NCBI RefSeq assembly: GCF_040256645.1
Contig: NZ_CP158281.1
Span: forward strand, 930,001-994,000
Length of the DNA: 64,000 nucleotides
Origin: Brevibacterium sp. CBA3109
GTDB taxonomy: Bacteria; Actinomycetota; Actinomycetes; Actinomycetales; Brevibacteriaceae
Reading direction: 5' to 3'
In this document: in pieces, positions 55,727-63,764 of the stretch
Layout of the letters: each line of letters starts with the position of its first letter
How positions within the stretch are numbered: position 1 is the stretch's first letter
Translations under genes and position numbers: made by a program
Notes under the pieces: generated by a model
What the model was told of the DNA's origin: nothing
What the model saw: the letters and a program-made list of their open reading frames with translations, nothing else
Database searches by the model: none

Positions 55727-56338
55727 ATGGCAGTGAACAAGCGCGGGCGACCTCCCGAGTTCGACCGTGATCGGGCCGTGTGTGAAGCCGCACGACTGTT
55801 CTGGCGGCGTGGCTACAGCGGAACCTCGACTCGAGACCTGACTTCGGCAATCGGCATCTCGACGTCGAGCCTGTACTCGGCCTTCGGCAGCAAGGTCGGA
55901 CTGTTCGAGGACTCCGTGAGGATCTACGCCCGGCGGTACGTTGTCATCTACGAGAAGGCGCTGGCGGCACAGTCCATCAAGGTTGCCATCGATGAGCTGC
56001 TGAGAGAGTCGATCGTCGAATTCACTCAGCCCGCCGACTCGCACCCTGGTTGTCTCATCGCCAGTGCTGTCATGTCCGATAGTCCTGCGACACAGAATGC
56101 GCGCGGGGACATATCGAACATGCTGACGAAGAACGAACGGCTGCTGCGAGCTCGGATCGGCACTGCCATCGATGAGGGCGAGATCCTGGGCGGAACTGAC
56201 GCTGATGTCGTCACCGGTGTCGTGCAGACGCTCTGGCAGGGCCTATCGGCTCAATCTCACCGCGGCGTGGGGCGCAATGAGCTGCTGCGCGTCGCTGACT
56301 TCTCGCAGCGGGCGATGTGGTCGACGTATTCTCGGTGA
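55727..56338 (+). CDS. TetR family transcriptional regulator
   Basis: 203 residues. The helix-turn-helix region is RGYSGTSTRDLTSAIGIS followed by SSLYSAFGSKVGLFEDSVR; the KRGRPPEFDRDRAV start is the AcrR/TetR subtype seen in YxaF-like regulators. The C-terminal half is a ligand and dimer domain. ATG 55727 fits a leaderless transcript; ATG 55700 lies upstream of the -10 box. The target is unknown. The stop codon falls inside the first unit of a tandem repeat. Confidence 0.9.
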   Translation: MAVNKRGRPPEFDRDRAVCEAARLFWRRGYSGTSTRDLTSAIGISTSSLYSAFGSKVGLFEDSVRIYARRYVVIYEKALAAQSIKVAIDELLRESIVEFTQPADSHPGCLIASAVMSDSPATQNARGDISNMLTKNERLLRARIGTAIDEGEILGGTDADVVTGVVQTLWQGLSAQSHRGVGRNELLRVADFSQRAMWSTYSR

Positions 56339-56435
56339 GCCGGTGAGCCGGTGAGCCGGTGAGCCGGTGAGCCGGTAAGCCAGTAAGCAGTGAGCCAGTA
56401 AGCAGTGAGCCAGTAAGCAGTGAGCCAGTAAGCCT
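56334..56435. repeat. GGTGAGCC octamer tract followed by 15-base repeats
   Basis: About five copies of GGTGAGCC run head to tail from 56334, then the related 15-base unit AGTGAGCCAGTAAGC occurs about three times to 56435. The tract begins at the last codons of the TetR gene and its first TGA is the stop codon. It is a minisatellite likely to vary in length by slippage. Confidence 0.92.
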
Positions 56436-56894
56436 GGCACGCGCGAATATGTTGAGATGCGCGCTCAGACAACCGTCTGGTCCGAGGCCAGCCCAGCAGC
56501 TCGGTCTCCGTGCCGGCGGTGTAGGCCACGATTGCCAGGGGGCGCAGGGAGGTGCGGGCGGTGGCGTGTGCGATGAATTCTGCGCTGCCCTGCCGCCGGT
56601 TGCTCTTCGCAGGCGAAGCCACGGCCAGATAGTCGGGCCAAGAGAGTGGAGGACCGCAGGAGCTTGGGCACCCGTGCTGCCTGTCTCGCAGAGTGCGACG
56701 GAATGACCTCGGAGGAGAGTGCACGGCGCAGTCGGTGAGGTGGGTTCGGCGCTGGTTCGTCAGATGTCACGGGGGCGCTGACGGATACCCTGGGCGCAGT
56801 GTTCTCTGGGGGTACGGCGGTTGTGGTGGACATGCCGGCTTTGGGGAGGGGAGGACTGCGCTGTGTCTTGAAATCGCCTCAGGGCGGCGCTGAG
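56436..56894. other. 459 bases without a recognisable gene
   Basis: Several frames stay open on both strands as expected at high GC, but none shows a family motif or a ribosome site. A decayed gene is possible. It separates the tetR repeat tract from yajQ. Confidence 0.5.
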
Positions 56895-57386
56895 TCAGCG
56901 GTAGTTGACGAACTGCAGGTCGACTTCGAGGTCCTTGCCTTTGAGCAGGGAGATGACTTCCTGCAAGTCGTCGCGCTTCTTCGAGCTCACGCGCAGCTCC
57001 TCGCCCTGGATCTGCGCCTTGACGCCTTTTGGGCCCTCGTCACGGATGTACTTCGAGATCTTCTTCGCGTTCTCTTTGTCGATGCCTTCTTTCAGGGTCG
57101 CATCGATGCGGTGTTCCTTGCCTGAAGGGTAGGGTTCACCGTCCTCAAGTGACTTCAGAGAGATGCCGCGTTTGACCAGCTTCGATTGGAAGACGTCGAG
57201 GATCGCCTTGACGCGGTCCTCGCTGACGGCCTTCATCTGGATGGCTTCTCCAGTCCAGGCGATCGAGGCATCGGTGCCGCGGAAGTCGTAGCGCGAGTTG
57301 ATCTCTTTGGCTGCCTGGTTCAATGCGTTGTCGGCCTCCTGCCGGTCGACCTTGCTGACGACGTCGAATGAGGATTCGCTGGCCAT
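56895..57386 (-). CDS. yajQ: YajQ family nucleotide-binding protein (DUF520)
   Basis: 163 residues, standard length. [32 protein letters not shown] and the C-terminal [15 protein letters not shown] are conserved family segments. YajQ proteins bind nucleotides, and a Xanthomonas member binds cyclic di-GMP; the actinobacterial role is unknown. AAGGAG before ATG 57386 defines the start. Confidence 0.95.
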   Translation of the reverse strand: MASESSFDVVSKVDRQEADNALNQAAKEINSRYDFRGTDASIAWTGEAIQMKAVSEDRVKAILDVFQSKLVKRGISLKSLEDGEPYPSGKEHRIDATLKEGIDKENAKKISKYIRDEGPKGVKAQIQGEELRVSSKKRDDLQEVISLLKGKDLEVDLQFVNYR

Positions 57387-57531
57387 GGATGCTCCTTGTG
57401 TGGTGAGTACGTGGACGAGTATCTGGTCACCGAGTGTAGTCGAGACGAACAATTGTGATCTGCGTCTAACGAGTTGGAGATTCCGGGTGGGTGCTTGTAG
57501 TATTTTCAAGTGCTCATCGAGCACATACTGC

Positions 57532-57613
57532 GGCAGATTGCCCGAGCGGCCAAAGGGAGCTGACTGTAAATCAGCCGGCATTGCCTTCGAAGGTTCGAAT
57601 CCTTCATCTGCCA
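57532..57613 (+). tRNA. tRNA-Tyr (anticodon GTA)
   Basis: 82-base class II tRNA: acceptor GGCAGAT/ATCTGCC, anticodon loop CTGTAAA, long variable arm, T-loop TTCGAAT, discriminator A. CCA is not encoded. Confidence 0.95.
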
Positions 57614-57624
57614 CGCAGACTGGG

Positions 57625-57659
57625 GAAGCCCTGTGATCATCACATGATCACAGGGCTTC
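57625..57659 (+). terminator. Terminator after tRNA-Tyr
   Basis: A perfect 15-base stem GAAGCCCTGTGATCA/TGATCACAGGGCTTC with a 5-base loop, followed by TTCGTTTG. It ends 11 bases after the tRNA begins to be released, a typical arrangement. Confidence 0.85.
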
Positions 57660-57738
57660 TTCGTTTGTGCCCCCATTGCTTGGTCTTCGTCGCTTCTATA
57701 GCGTGTAGAAAAGTGGTCAGGATGACGGAGGCACCGCT

Positions 57739-58242
57739 ATGAACGAGGAAGATGCTCCTCGCCGAGTGAATTCCCTCGAGGATCGCAACGCGATCGTCGA
57801 ATCTGCACTGGACAAGGCGATCAGGCGCGGTGACTTCGATGACCTTCCCGGCCTGGGCAAGCCGCTGTCCGGTCTCCACAATTCCCAGGATCCCGACTGG
57901 TGGATCAAGGCGAAGATGGACCACGAAGACATGAGCGGCGTCGCTCCTGCTGCCTTCCAGCTGCGCAAGGAAAACGCTGTCCTCGAGGAAACCCTGGACG
58001 TCTTCACGAAGGAGTCCGACGTACGCACCTATCTCGCGGGGTTCAACGATCGTGTTCGTGCTGCGGTCATGGACCTGCGTGAGGGACCGCCAGTCTTCAC
58101 CCCACCCCGGAAGGTCGAGCACGAGATCGCGGCGTGGCATCACCGTCGAGCCGCAAAGAGTGACCCTCCCCCGGCCCCGACAACAGGTCAGGGTGAGGAG
58201 CGGGTACAGCCTCGGCGGTGGTGGCGCAGGAAACGGAACTAG
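57739..58242 (+). CDS. DUF1992 (DnaJ-homologue C28-like) protein
   Basis: 167 residues. The DUF1992 core is DKAIRRGDFDDLPGLGKPL followed by DPDWWIKAKM, after which a basic C-terminal tail ends RRWWRRKRN. No J domain is present. GGAGG precedes the ATG. Function is unknown. Its stop overlaps the convergent amidohydrolase gene by four bases. Confidence 0.88.
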   Translation: MNEEDAPRRVNSLEDRNAIVESALDKAIRRGDFDDLPGLGKPLSGLHNSQDPDWWIKAKMDHEDMSGVAPAAFQLRKENAVLEETLDVFTKESDVRTYLAGFNDRVRAAVMDLREGPPVFTPPRKVEHEIAAWHHRRAAKSDPPPAPTTGQGEERVQPRRWWRRKRN

Positions 58243-59444
58243 ATCTCTGTGCGCAGACGTTCGAGGGCCAGGCGAGATAGCAGAGCCGCCTGATCTCCCA
58301 GCACGGTGTCGTCGAAGATGACGAAGGGGGAGTGGTTGTCTCCCTGCCGCTCCTCGGGCACGTCCGTGCGTTTGGCGCCGAGCATCATGTAGGTGCCAGG
58401 AACCTCGTGAAGGACGAACGAGAAGTCCTCGCTGGGCATGATCGGGTGCGGTGAGACCTCCACCCGGTCCTCGCCCAACAGGCCGCGGACCTGGTCAAGA
58501 GTCCACGCGGTCTCAGCCTCGTCGTTGACCGTCACGGGATACTGAACCTGGAAGTCCACCTCTGCGGTGCAGCCGTGGGCTTCGGCGATGCCCTTGGCCA
58601 GCTGTTTCGACTGGGTCCTCACAATGTCCAGCGACTCCTGGGAAAGGGTGCGGACGGTGGCCCCGAGAGTCGCCGAGGCGGGGATGACGTTGATTGCGTC
58701 ACCGGCCTTCAGCTGGGTCACGGACAGGGCTATCGGGTCGAAGGTGTTGATGCGTCGACTGACCATGCTCTGCAGAGCGGTGACGAGTTCGGCCAGGGCC
58801 GGCACCGGATCGATCGCCGACTGCGGCTGGGATCCGTGGCCGCCACGTCCATGAAGGGTGATGTGAAGGACGTTGGAACCGGCCTGCAGAGTCCCGGGCT
58901 TCGTCGAGACGAGGCCACTGGGACCCATGTGGACATGGGCTCCGAAGGCGGCGATTACCCGCGGTCCCGCAGCGTCGAGGACACCCTCGTTGATCATCAC
59001 GGAGGCGCCGTTGTGGCCCTCCTCGCCGGGCTGGAACATGAAGACGACGTCGCCTGCAAGGTCCTCGCGGTGCTGATGCAGCAACCGCACTGCACCGACG
59101 AGGCCCGCGGTGTGCAGGTCGTGGCCACAGGCGTGCATGCTCTTGTTCGTGGACTTGAACGGTTCGTCGGTCAGCTCTTCGATGGGCAGTGCGTCCATGT
59201 CGCCGCGCAGGAGGACAGCAGGAGCATGCGCGGGCTTGTCGGGGTGGGCTCCCCGCAGAACTGCCACCACCGAGGTGGTCTCGACGCCAGTGCTCACCTC
59301 CAGGTCGAGGCCCTCGAGTGCGGTGAGCACCGCAGCCTGTGTGCGTGGCAGGTCGAGACCGACCTCGGGGTGGGCGTGCAGCCGACGTCGGAGCTCCTGC
59401 AGCTGGGGCAGAAGGGCATTTGCTTCGGTCAGGAGGGTGCTCAC
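58239..59444 (-). CDS. M20 family amidohydrolase/peptidase
   Basis: 401-residue zinc hydrolase of the M20D (hippurate hydrolase/IAA-amino acid hydrolase) type. Metal ligands appear in LLRGDMDALPIEE, HACGHDLHTAGLV, PGEEGHNGAS and the late HPIMPSEDFSFV; a dimerisation domain lies in between. It overlaps the upstream membrane-protein gene by four bases (start in its stop), so uptake and hydrolysis of an N-acyl or peptide substrate may be coupled. The substrate is unknown. Confidence 0.92.
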   Translation of the reverse strand: MSTLLTEANALLPQLQELRRRLHAHPEVGLDLPRTQAAVLTALEGLDLEVSTGVETTSVVAVLRGAHPDKPAHAPAVLLRGDMDALPIEELTDEPFKSTNKSMHACGHDLHTAGLVGAVRLLHQHREDLAGDVVFMFQPGEEGHNGASVMINEGVLDAAGPRVIAAFGAHVHMGPSGLVSTKPGTLQAGSNVLHITLHGRGGHGSQPQSAIDPVPALAELVTALQSMVSRRINTFDPIALSVTQLKAGDAINVIPASATLGATVRTLSQESLDIVRTQSKQLAKGIAEAHGCTAEVDFQVQYPVTVNDEAETAWTLDQVRGLLGEDRVEVSPHPIMPSEDFSFVLHEVPGTYMMLGAKRTDVPEERQGDNHSPFVIFDDTVLGDQAALLSRLALERLRTEI

Positions 59445-60613
59445 AGCATTCCGACGAGGACGCTGGCGATGACGACGGAACCGGAGCTGACCGAGGTGAA
59501 GCCGCCGACGAGCATCGGCGGCAACATGACGTTGAGCAGGGCTTCCTTCTCGTCGTCATCGCGGGCGATGGAGCGAGCGACCTCGTTGGTCAGCAGATAG
59601 TCGGCTGGGAAGCCGTACATGGCGGTCAGTGCCACAGACATACCCAGCGGAGCCTTCCACCTCAGCAGCTTCGTGGCAATGAAGCCACCGCCGATGATGC
59701 CGATGATGCCGACGATGAGGATCGAGACGGTGGGCAGGAACGCGTTGATGACGTCCTGAACCGAAGCAGAGACCAGCGGGGCCATGACGATGGCGATCAC
59801 GCCGGACATGGCGACACCGAAGGAGTTCGACCGTTCCATCGCCTTGTCCGGGGACAGGCCGATCGCGGTTGCCGCGATGCCGAGGATGAGCGCGAGGATT
59901 GATGCCGGAATGTGTGTCGGGCCGGCCAGCAGCGTCGCGATCGAACCGCCGATGAGGACGAGGAAGAGCATGAACAGCTGGTTGTCTATGAGGAATGGCG
60001 GCAGGGTCACCAGCTTCTTCTTCGTGGCGGCCTCTTCCTCCTCCTCGTGGTGTGCAGCGGCGAGTTCGTGGAGCTCCCCGCTGTCGCGCAGCTTGGTGGC
60101 GTAGCGGCGGAGCAGGAAGTTCGTCAGCGGCATCGACGGCAGCGACTGCAGCATGAGCACGAGTGCAGGGAGCACGATGATCGCCGAGGCTGCTCCGGTC
60201 GCTGTCAGTCCCTCGGTCGTAAGGCCGGTGGCGACGATTCCGCCGGCCAGGGGCCCGGAGCCGGCGACGGAGGTCTCGAACCCGAAGATGGGCGCGATGA
60301 CGAGGAAGATGAGCCCGACGGCGACGACCATGCCGGAGAGCGCGATGACGACCGAACGCCACTGTTTGAGCATCACCCGCAGCGGAATGAGCGTACCCAT
60401 GTGGAAGAGCAGCGGAGCGACGAGGATCGTGTAGATCTGGACGAGCATCGAATCGTCGACGACGGTGTCGGGGACGATGCCGATCTTCGCGAAGATGAAG
60501 ATGCCCAGCATCGCCACGAGCAGGCTGGGCACGCGAGCCTTGGACCAGATCGAGACCAATTCGCCGAGGGCGATGAAGGCGAGAACGATCGTGGCCGCAA
60601 ATATTGCTTCCAT
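59441..60613 (-). CDS. Putative ion-coupled transporter (GltS/DUF819-like membrane protein)
   Basis: 390 residues with about ten to twelve hydrophobic segments and a charged central loop (residues about 175-200) rich in Glu and Lys. The two glycine-rich half repeats and FGFETSVAGSGPLAGGIVA suggest the sodium/glutamate or sodium/proton exchanger-type families, but I cannot name the family with confidence. It is translationally coupled to the M20 amidohydrolase, so it probably imports that enzyme's substrate or exports its product. Confidence 0.7.
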   Translation of the reverse strand: MEAIFAATIVLAFIALGELVSIWSKARVPSLLVAMLGIFIFAKIGIVPDTVVDDSMLVQIYTILVAPLLFHMGTLIPLRVMLKQWRSVVIALSGMVVAVGLIFLVIAPIFGFETSVAGSGPLAGGIVATGLTTEGLTATGAASAIIVLPALVLMLQSLPSMPLTNFLLRRYATKLRDSGELHELAAAHHEEEEEAATKKKLVTLPPFLIDNQLFMLFLVLIGGSIATLLAGPTHIPASILALILGIAATAIGLSPDKAMERSNSFGVAMSGVIAIVMAPLVSASVQDVINAFLPTVSILIVGIIGIIGGGFIATKLLRWKAPLGMSVALTAMYGFPADYLLTNEVARSIARDDDEKEALLNVMLPPMLVGGFTSVSSGSVVIASVLVGML

Positions 60614-60882
60614 AGCGAACCTTTCAAGGTGGTGAGTGTTGTGTGAGTTCGATCGTCACGTCCACAAAAGCGAAAATATGAAGTGACTCACAGAGAGTAC
60701 GTTATTGCCTGTTTCCACATAGTGCCTATGCCTTTCTCAGCATCTAAGACTGTGACGACACGTCAGAGCAGGCGTCACCGTGCAAAGTGGGGCGTCTGAT
60801 GCATAGGTGATGTGGCGTCCTGCACAGAGACGGAAAGCGCTGGGATTGAAACGAGGGCCAGCGCAGGGCATAGTCTGGGCGT

Positions 60883-61683
60883 ATGAGTTTTCTGCAGTTC
60901 CTGCACGAACGAGGCATCGCCGAACGACCCGGTTCGTCGAAGCGTCCACTGGTGATCGCTCACCGCGGCTATTCCGGTGTGGCCCCGGAGAACAGCCTCG
61001 CCGCGGTGGACGCGGCCCGTGCCCTCGACGTGGACCTCATCGAAGTCGACACCTCGACGAGCGCCGATGGAGTCCCGATCATCCTCCATGACCCGGATCT
61101 TGATCGGACCACGAACCGGAAAGGTCCGGTGGCGAACCTGACGGCAGAGGAGCTGTCCTTCGTTGACGCCGGCTCTTGGATGGGCCCGGGATTCACCGGT
61201 GTCCGGATTCCCACGCTGGCGGCCGTGATGCGAGACATCCAGCACCGAGGCGGCGAGCTCCTGCTCGAGCTCAAAGGAGAGTGGTCATCCGGCGCAGTGG
61301 CTCAGATCTCCGAGCTCGTCGTCGAGACCGGCGCTGCCGATCGGATGGTCGTGCAGTCGTTCAACACCGAGACGCTGGCCGCCTGCAGGGACATGCTGCC
61401 GATGGTCTCACGATTCCTCCTGCGCATGGTCCCGCGCCCCGAGGACATCGAGATCGCACGGGAGCTGGGAGCGGTCGCGATCAATCCCTCGTTCAAGGGA
61501 TTCTCCATGCGCAGATCCGTTGTCACCGAGATCCGCGACAATGACCTGGGCGTATTCGTGTGGACGGCCGATTCCATGGACGAATGGCGCGAACTCCTCG
61601 ACGCCGAGGTCGATGGCATCATCACCAACCAACCCGGTCGTCTGCAGGGATTCCTGGCGGGTCGATTCGACCCGGTGAAGTGA
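60883..61683 (+). CDS. ugpQ: Glycerophosphodiester phosphodiesterase
   Basis: 266-residue GDPD TIM-barrel enzyme. Catalytic histidines lie in IAHRGYSGVAPENS and IILHDPDLDRTTN, with metal ligands in IEVDTSTSADG. It hydrolyses glycerophosphodiesters to glycerol 3-phosphate and an alcohol; no signal peptide is evident, so it acts in the cytoplasm. It could feed the GlpD reaction, although the genes are far apart. Confidence 0.93.
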   Translation: MSFLQFLHERGIAERPGSSKRPLVIAHRGYSGVAPENSLAAVDAARALDVDLIEVDTSTSADGVPIILHDPDLDRTTNRKGPVANLTAEELSFVDAGSWMGPGFTGVRIPTLAAVMRDIQHRGGELLLELKGEWSSGAVAQISELVVETGAADRMVVQSFNTETLAACRDMLPMVSRFLLRMVPRPEDIEIARELGAVAINPSFKGFSMRRSVVTEIRDNDLGVFVWTADSMDEWRELLDAEVDGIITNQPGRLQGFLAGRFDPVK

Positions 61684-61761
61684 ACTGCTGCGATCTGTGA
61701 GTGACGTCACTGAACGCCGATTTGCCCTCGTCGCGCGAAGCCGTGTAAATTCTTACCTGTT

Positions 61762-61834
61762 GCCCCGATAGCTCAGTCGGTAGAGCATCTCCATGGTAAG
61801 GAGAAGGTCAAGGGTTCGAATCCCTTTCGGGGCT
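61762..61834 (+). tRNA. tRNA-Thr (anticodon GGT)
   Basis: 73-base cloverleaf with acceptor GCCCCGA/TCGGGGC, D-arm GCTCAGTCGGTAGAGC, anticodon loop ATGGTAA and T-loop TTCGAAT. CCA is not encoded. Confidence 0.96.
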
Positions 61835-61860
61835 CTCGTGCCGCTTAAATGCGGCGCTGG

Positions 61861-61934
61861 GGCGGGGTAGCTCAGCTGGTTAGAGCGCACGACTCATAAT
61901 CGTGAGGTCGGGGGATCGAGCCCCCCTCCCGCTA
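61861..61934 (+). tRNA. tRNA-Met (anticodon CAT)
   Basis: 74-base tRNA, elongator type: acceptor GGCGGGG pairs with TCCCGCT through G-T pairs at both ends, anticodon loop CTCATAA, T-arm GGGGG/CCCCC. The 3' half is overlapped on the minus strand by the end of an XRE regulator gene, so it may double as an integration site. Confidence 0.92.
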
Positions 61935-62227
61935 CTCGATTCCGAAGAACCTCCATCCACCGGGTGGGGGTTCTTCTCATTCACGAGTTCGCCGAGCAGC
62001 TCAGCCAAAGACACGTCAAGTGCATTCGCGATCATCATCAACTCAGGTGCCGTGAACGGTAGTACGCCGCGAAGCCGTTTAGAGACCGCCGATTGGCCGA
62101 TTTCCAAGAGTTCCGCGAGCCAAATCTGCCTCAGGCCCCTGCGGGCCAACCACGCTCTGACCTCGCTGCTGACCTTCAAGTTTGCTTCTCGCGCCAGATC
62201 AACTTCTGGTTCAACTGATGTACTCAT
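61880..62227 (-). CDS. XRE family repressor-like protein
   Basis: 115 residues with one helix-turn-helix: LRQIWLAELLEIGQSAVSKR followed by LPFTAPELMMIANALDVSL. It is divergent from a second XRE gene, like phage CI/Cro pairs. The last 18 codons (SSGRGARSPDLTIMSRAL) are antisense to tRNA-Met, so the C-terminus comes from the attachment site and the gene probably acquired this tail on integration. Confidence 0.82.
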   Translation of the reverse strand: MSTSVEPEVDLAREANLKVSSEVRAWLARRGLRQIWLAELLEIGQSAVSKRLRGVLPFTAPELMMIANALDVSLAELLGELVNEKNPHPVDGGSSESSSGRGARSPDLTIMSRAL

Positions 62228-62310
62228 GTAGCAATTCTATCCCGCTTGCGGACTTTGCCATAGTCTCTGGGAGAAAAATATTCGACACGGGACATTTGTA
62301 GCTTGCAGAA

Positions 62311-62327
62311 TAGTCCTGAGGGGACTA
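62311..62327. promoter_or_regulatory. Operator-like inverted repeat between the XRE genes
   Basis: TAGTCC and GGACTA flank TGAGG, perfectly symmetric, 11 bases before the ATG of the rightward XRE gene. A related half-site (TAGTCT) occurs near 62263. This is the position expected for a repressor site in a lysogeny switch. Confidence 0.55.
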
Positions 62328-62337
62328 CGGTCGTCCC

Positions 62338-62571
62338 ATGAGCTATCAAATGGTCCTGAGGGGCAACATCAAAGCAGCCATGGCGCGTCGCGACTGGCTA
62401 GGGCAGAAGACCGCAGAATCAATTGGCCTCACTCCGGCAACATTCTCATCTCGGCTTCATGGCCGCACGGAATGGCGAATGAACGAGCTTGTAGATCTCG
62501 CAAAGGCGCTTGATGTGCCCTTCACGCGATTGTTCGAAGGTATCGATTCGGAACTGGCGGTGTCAGCATGA
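62338..62571 (+). CDS. Small XRE family DNA-binding protein
   Basis: 77 residues, a single helix-turn-helix: LGQKTAESIGLTPATFSSRL followed by MNELVDLAKALDVP. It resembles Cro/C1-type switch proteins. No ribosome site is obvious upstream, so the transcript may be leaderless. The stop overlaps the next start (ATGA). Confidence 0.82.
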   Translation: MSYQMVLRGNIKAAMARRDWLGQKTAESIGLTPATFSSRLHGRTEWRMNELVDLAKALDVPFTRLFEGIDSELAVSA

Positions 62572-63428
62572 GCACCGAACTCGTGAGCCGGTTTTCAGCG
62601 GATGAGGCTCGAGAGCTCACCGACGAGCTCAGAGCCGACTACGGTTCTCTGCAGGTGAAGATCTCGACAGCGTGGCGAGGGCGAATTTGGCTTGCCCTGG
62701 ATTATGAGTCTTGGCAAGACTACTTGGACGAAGAGTTTCGAGATGTGAGCTTGCGGCCGCCTAAAGAACTTCAGGAACAAGTAATCGCGGAATTGCGCGA
62801 GGCTGGCATGAGCACTCGAGGAATCGCGTCAGCGACAGACCTGAGCCAACCCACAGTGGTGCGCAGATTGAGCGTTCCTGGTGATTCATTTGAATCACGT
62901 GAAAACCGAGATCCGGTCATCGGTCTGGACGGGAAGCGTTACGGTCGCGAACAGCCTCCGAAGCCCACCTCCGTGCCTAACCCAGCGATGGAGAACATCG
63001 TCGATGCTGAAGTCATCGAGGACGATGAGGCAGAGGACTACGATCTCGCTTCCATTTCCGGGCTCGAACCGGCTTCCGTGAATCTCAACGAGTCGAGTAA
63101 CACTCCTGGCCGTGAGCATGTAGTCCGCGCTATCCGAGAACTCCACTACGGGGCAGCCGCACCACTACCAATGGTGAAGAAGCAGTCCAAGCTCCTCGAG
63201 GTCGCGTTCAGCGGGGGAGTCTCAGACCTCGCGACTCTCGAAGGCGACAAGGTCGAGGATCTAGGCCGCGACGTCGCCGATGCCCTCGGAGTCCTCTCCG
63301 ACCTGCTTTCGGCCATGGCTACTCAGCCGGCCCCCACATTCCAGGCGGCACTGACGCATTCGGACACTGTCGGGTCGATCAAGAAGACCATGACGAACCT
63401 CCAAGTCATCAGCCGGGGCCGTTCGTGA
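62568..63428 (+). CDS. Helix-turn-helix protein of unknown function (element gene)
   Basis: 286 residues. A helix-turn-helix appears near residues 80-105 (LREAGMSTRGIASATDLSQP then TVVRRLS) and is followed by RDPVIGLDGKRYG, a short motif seen in ParB-like and actinophage proteins. The middle is acidic and the C-terminal 90 residues look helical. It could be a replication or partition accessory factor or regulator. I do not assign a function. Confidence 0.7.
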   Translation: MSTELVSRFSADEARELTDELRADYGSLQVKISTAWRGRIWLALDYESWQDYLDEEFRDVSLRPPKELQEQVIAELREAGMSTRGIASATDLSQPTVVRRLSVPGDSFESRENRDPVIGLDGKRYGREQPPKPTSVPNPAMENIVDAEVIEDDEAEDYDLASISGLEPASVNLNESSNTPGREHVVRAIRELHYGAAAPLPMVKKQSKLLEVAFSGGVSDLATLEGDKVEDLGRDVADALGVLSDLLSAMATQPAPTFQAALTHSDTVGSIKKTMTNLQVISRGRS

Positions 63429-63471
63429 TGAAGCAACTCACCACCACGAAGACCAAGTGATTGGAACACCT

Positions 63472-63753
63472 ATGAAGACCACATCCGTGAAGAAATCACT
63501 CGTCCTTATCGCAACAGCGATCCTGACTACCGCATTGGCAGGCTGCCAGCCCACGAAGGTTGAGGAAGCTCCCGAGGACGGTTCCAACGAAACCAACGAC
63601 CCATCGGTGCTCGATGAACGAGGCGACGGGCAAGGACTGCACGAAGAACCCATTGTCCTCGAGGACGGACGCACGATCACCTGCGTCGTCTACGACGGCG
63701 AGGACGGAAACGGCGGAGTTTCATGTGACTGGATCGGCCCGGTCGACCAGTGA
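63472..63753 (+). CDS. Small acidic lipoprotein
   Basis: 93 residues. A hydrophobic signal ends in the lipobox LAGC (Cys near residue 24), then an acidic region containing two further cysteines (TCVVYDG, VSCDWIG). It is probably an exported lipoprotein. ATG 63472 is preferred over an in-frame GTG at 63457. In elements, such proteins can act in superinfection exclusion or conjugation, but nothing here shows it. Confidence 0.75.
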   Translation: MKTTSVKKSLVLIATAILTTALAGCQPTKVEEAPEDGSNETNDPSVLDERGDGQGLHEEPIVLEDGRTITCVVYDGEDGNGGVSCDWIGPVDQ

Positions 63754-63764
63754 GAGAGGCAGAG

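Noticed and set aside
56334..56435. CRISPR array
   Set aside because: Units are 8 or 15 bases, directly adjacent, with no spacers and no cas genes.
56257..56724. 155-codon minus frame with AYWLT repeats
   Set aside because: Produced by the GGTGAGCC tract read in antisense; no ribosome site and no homology visible.
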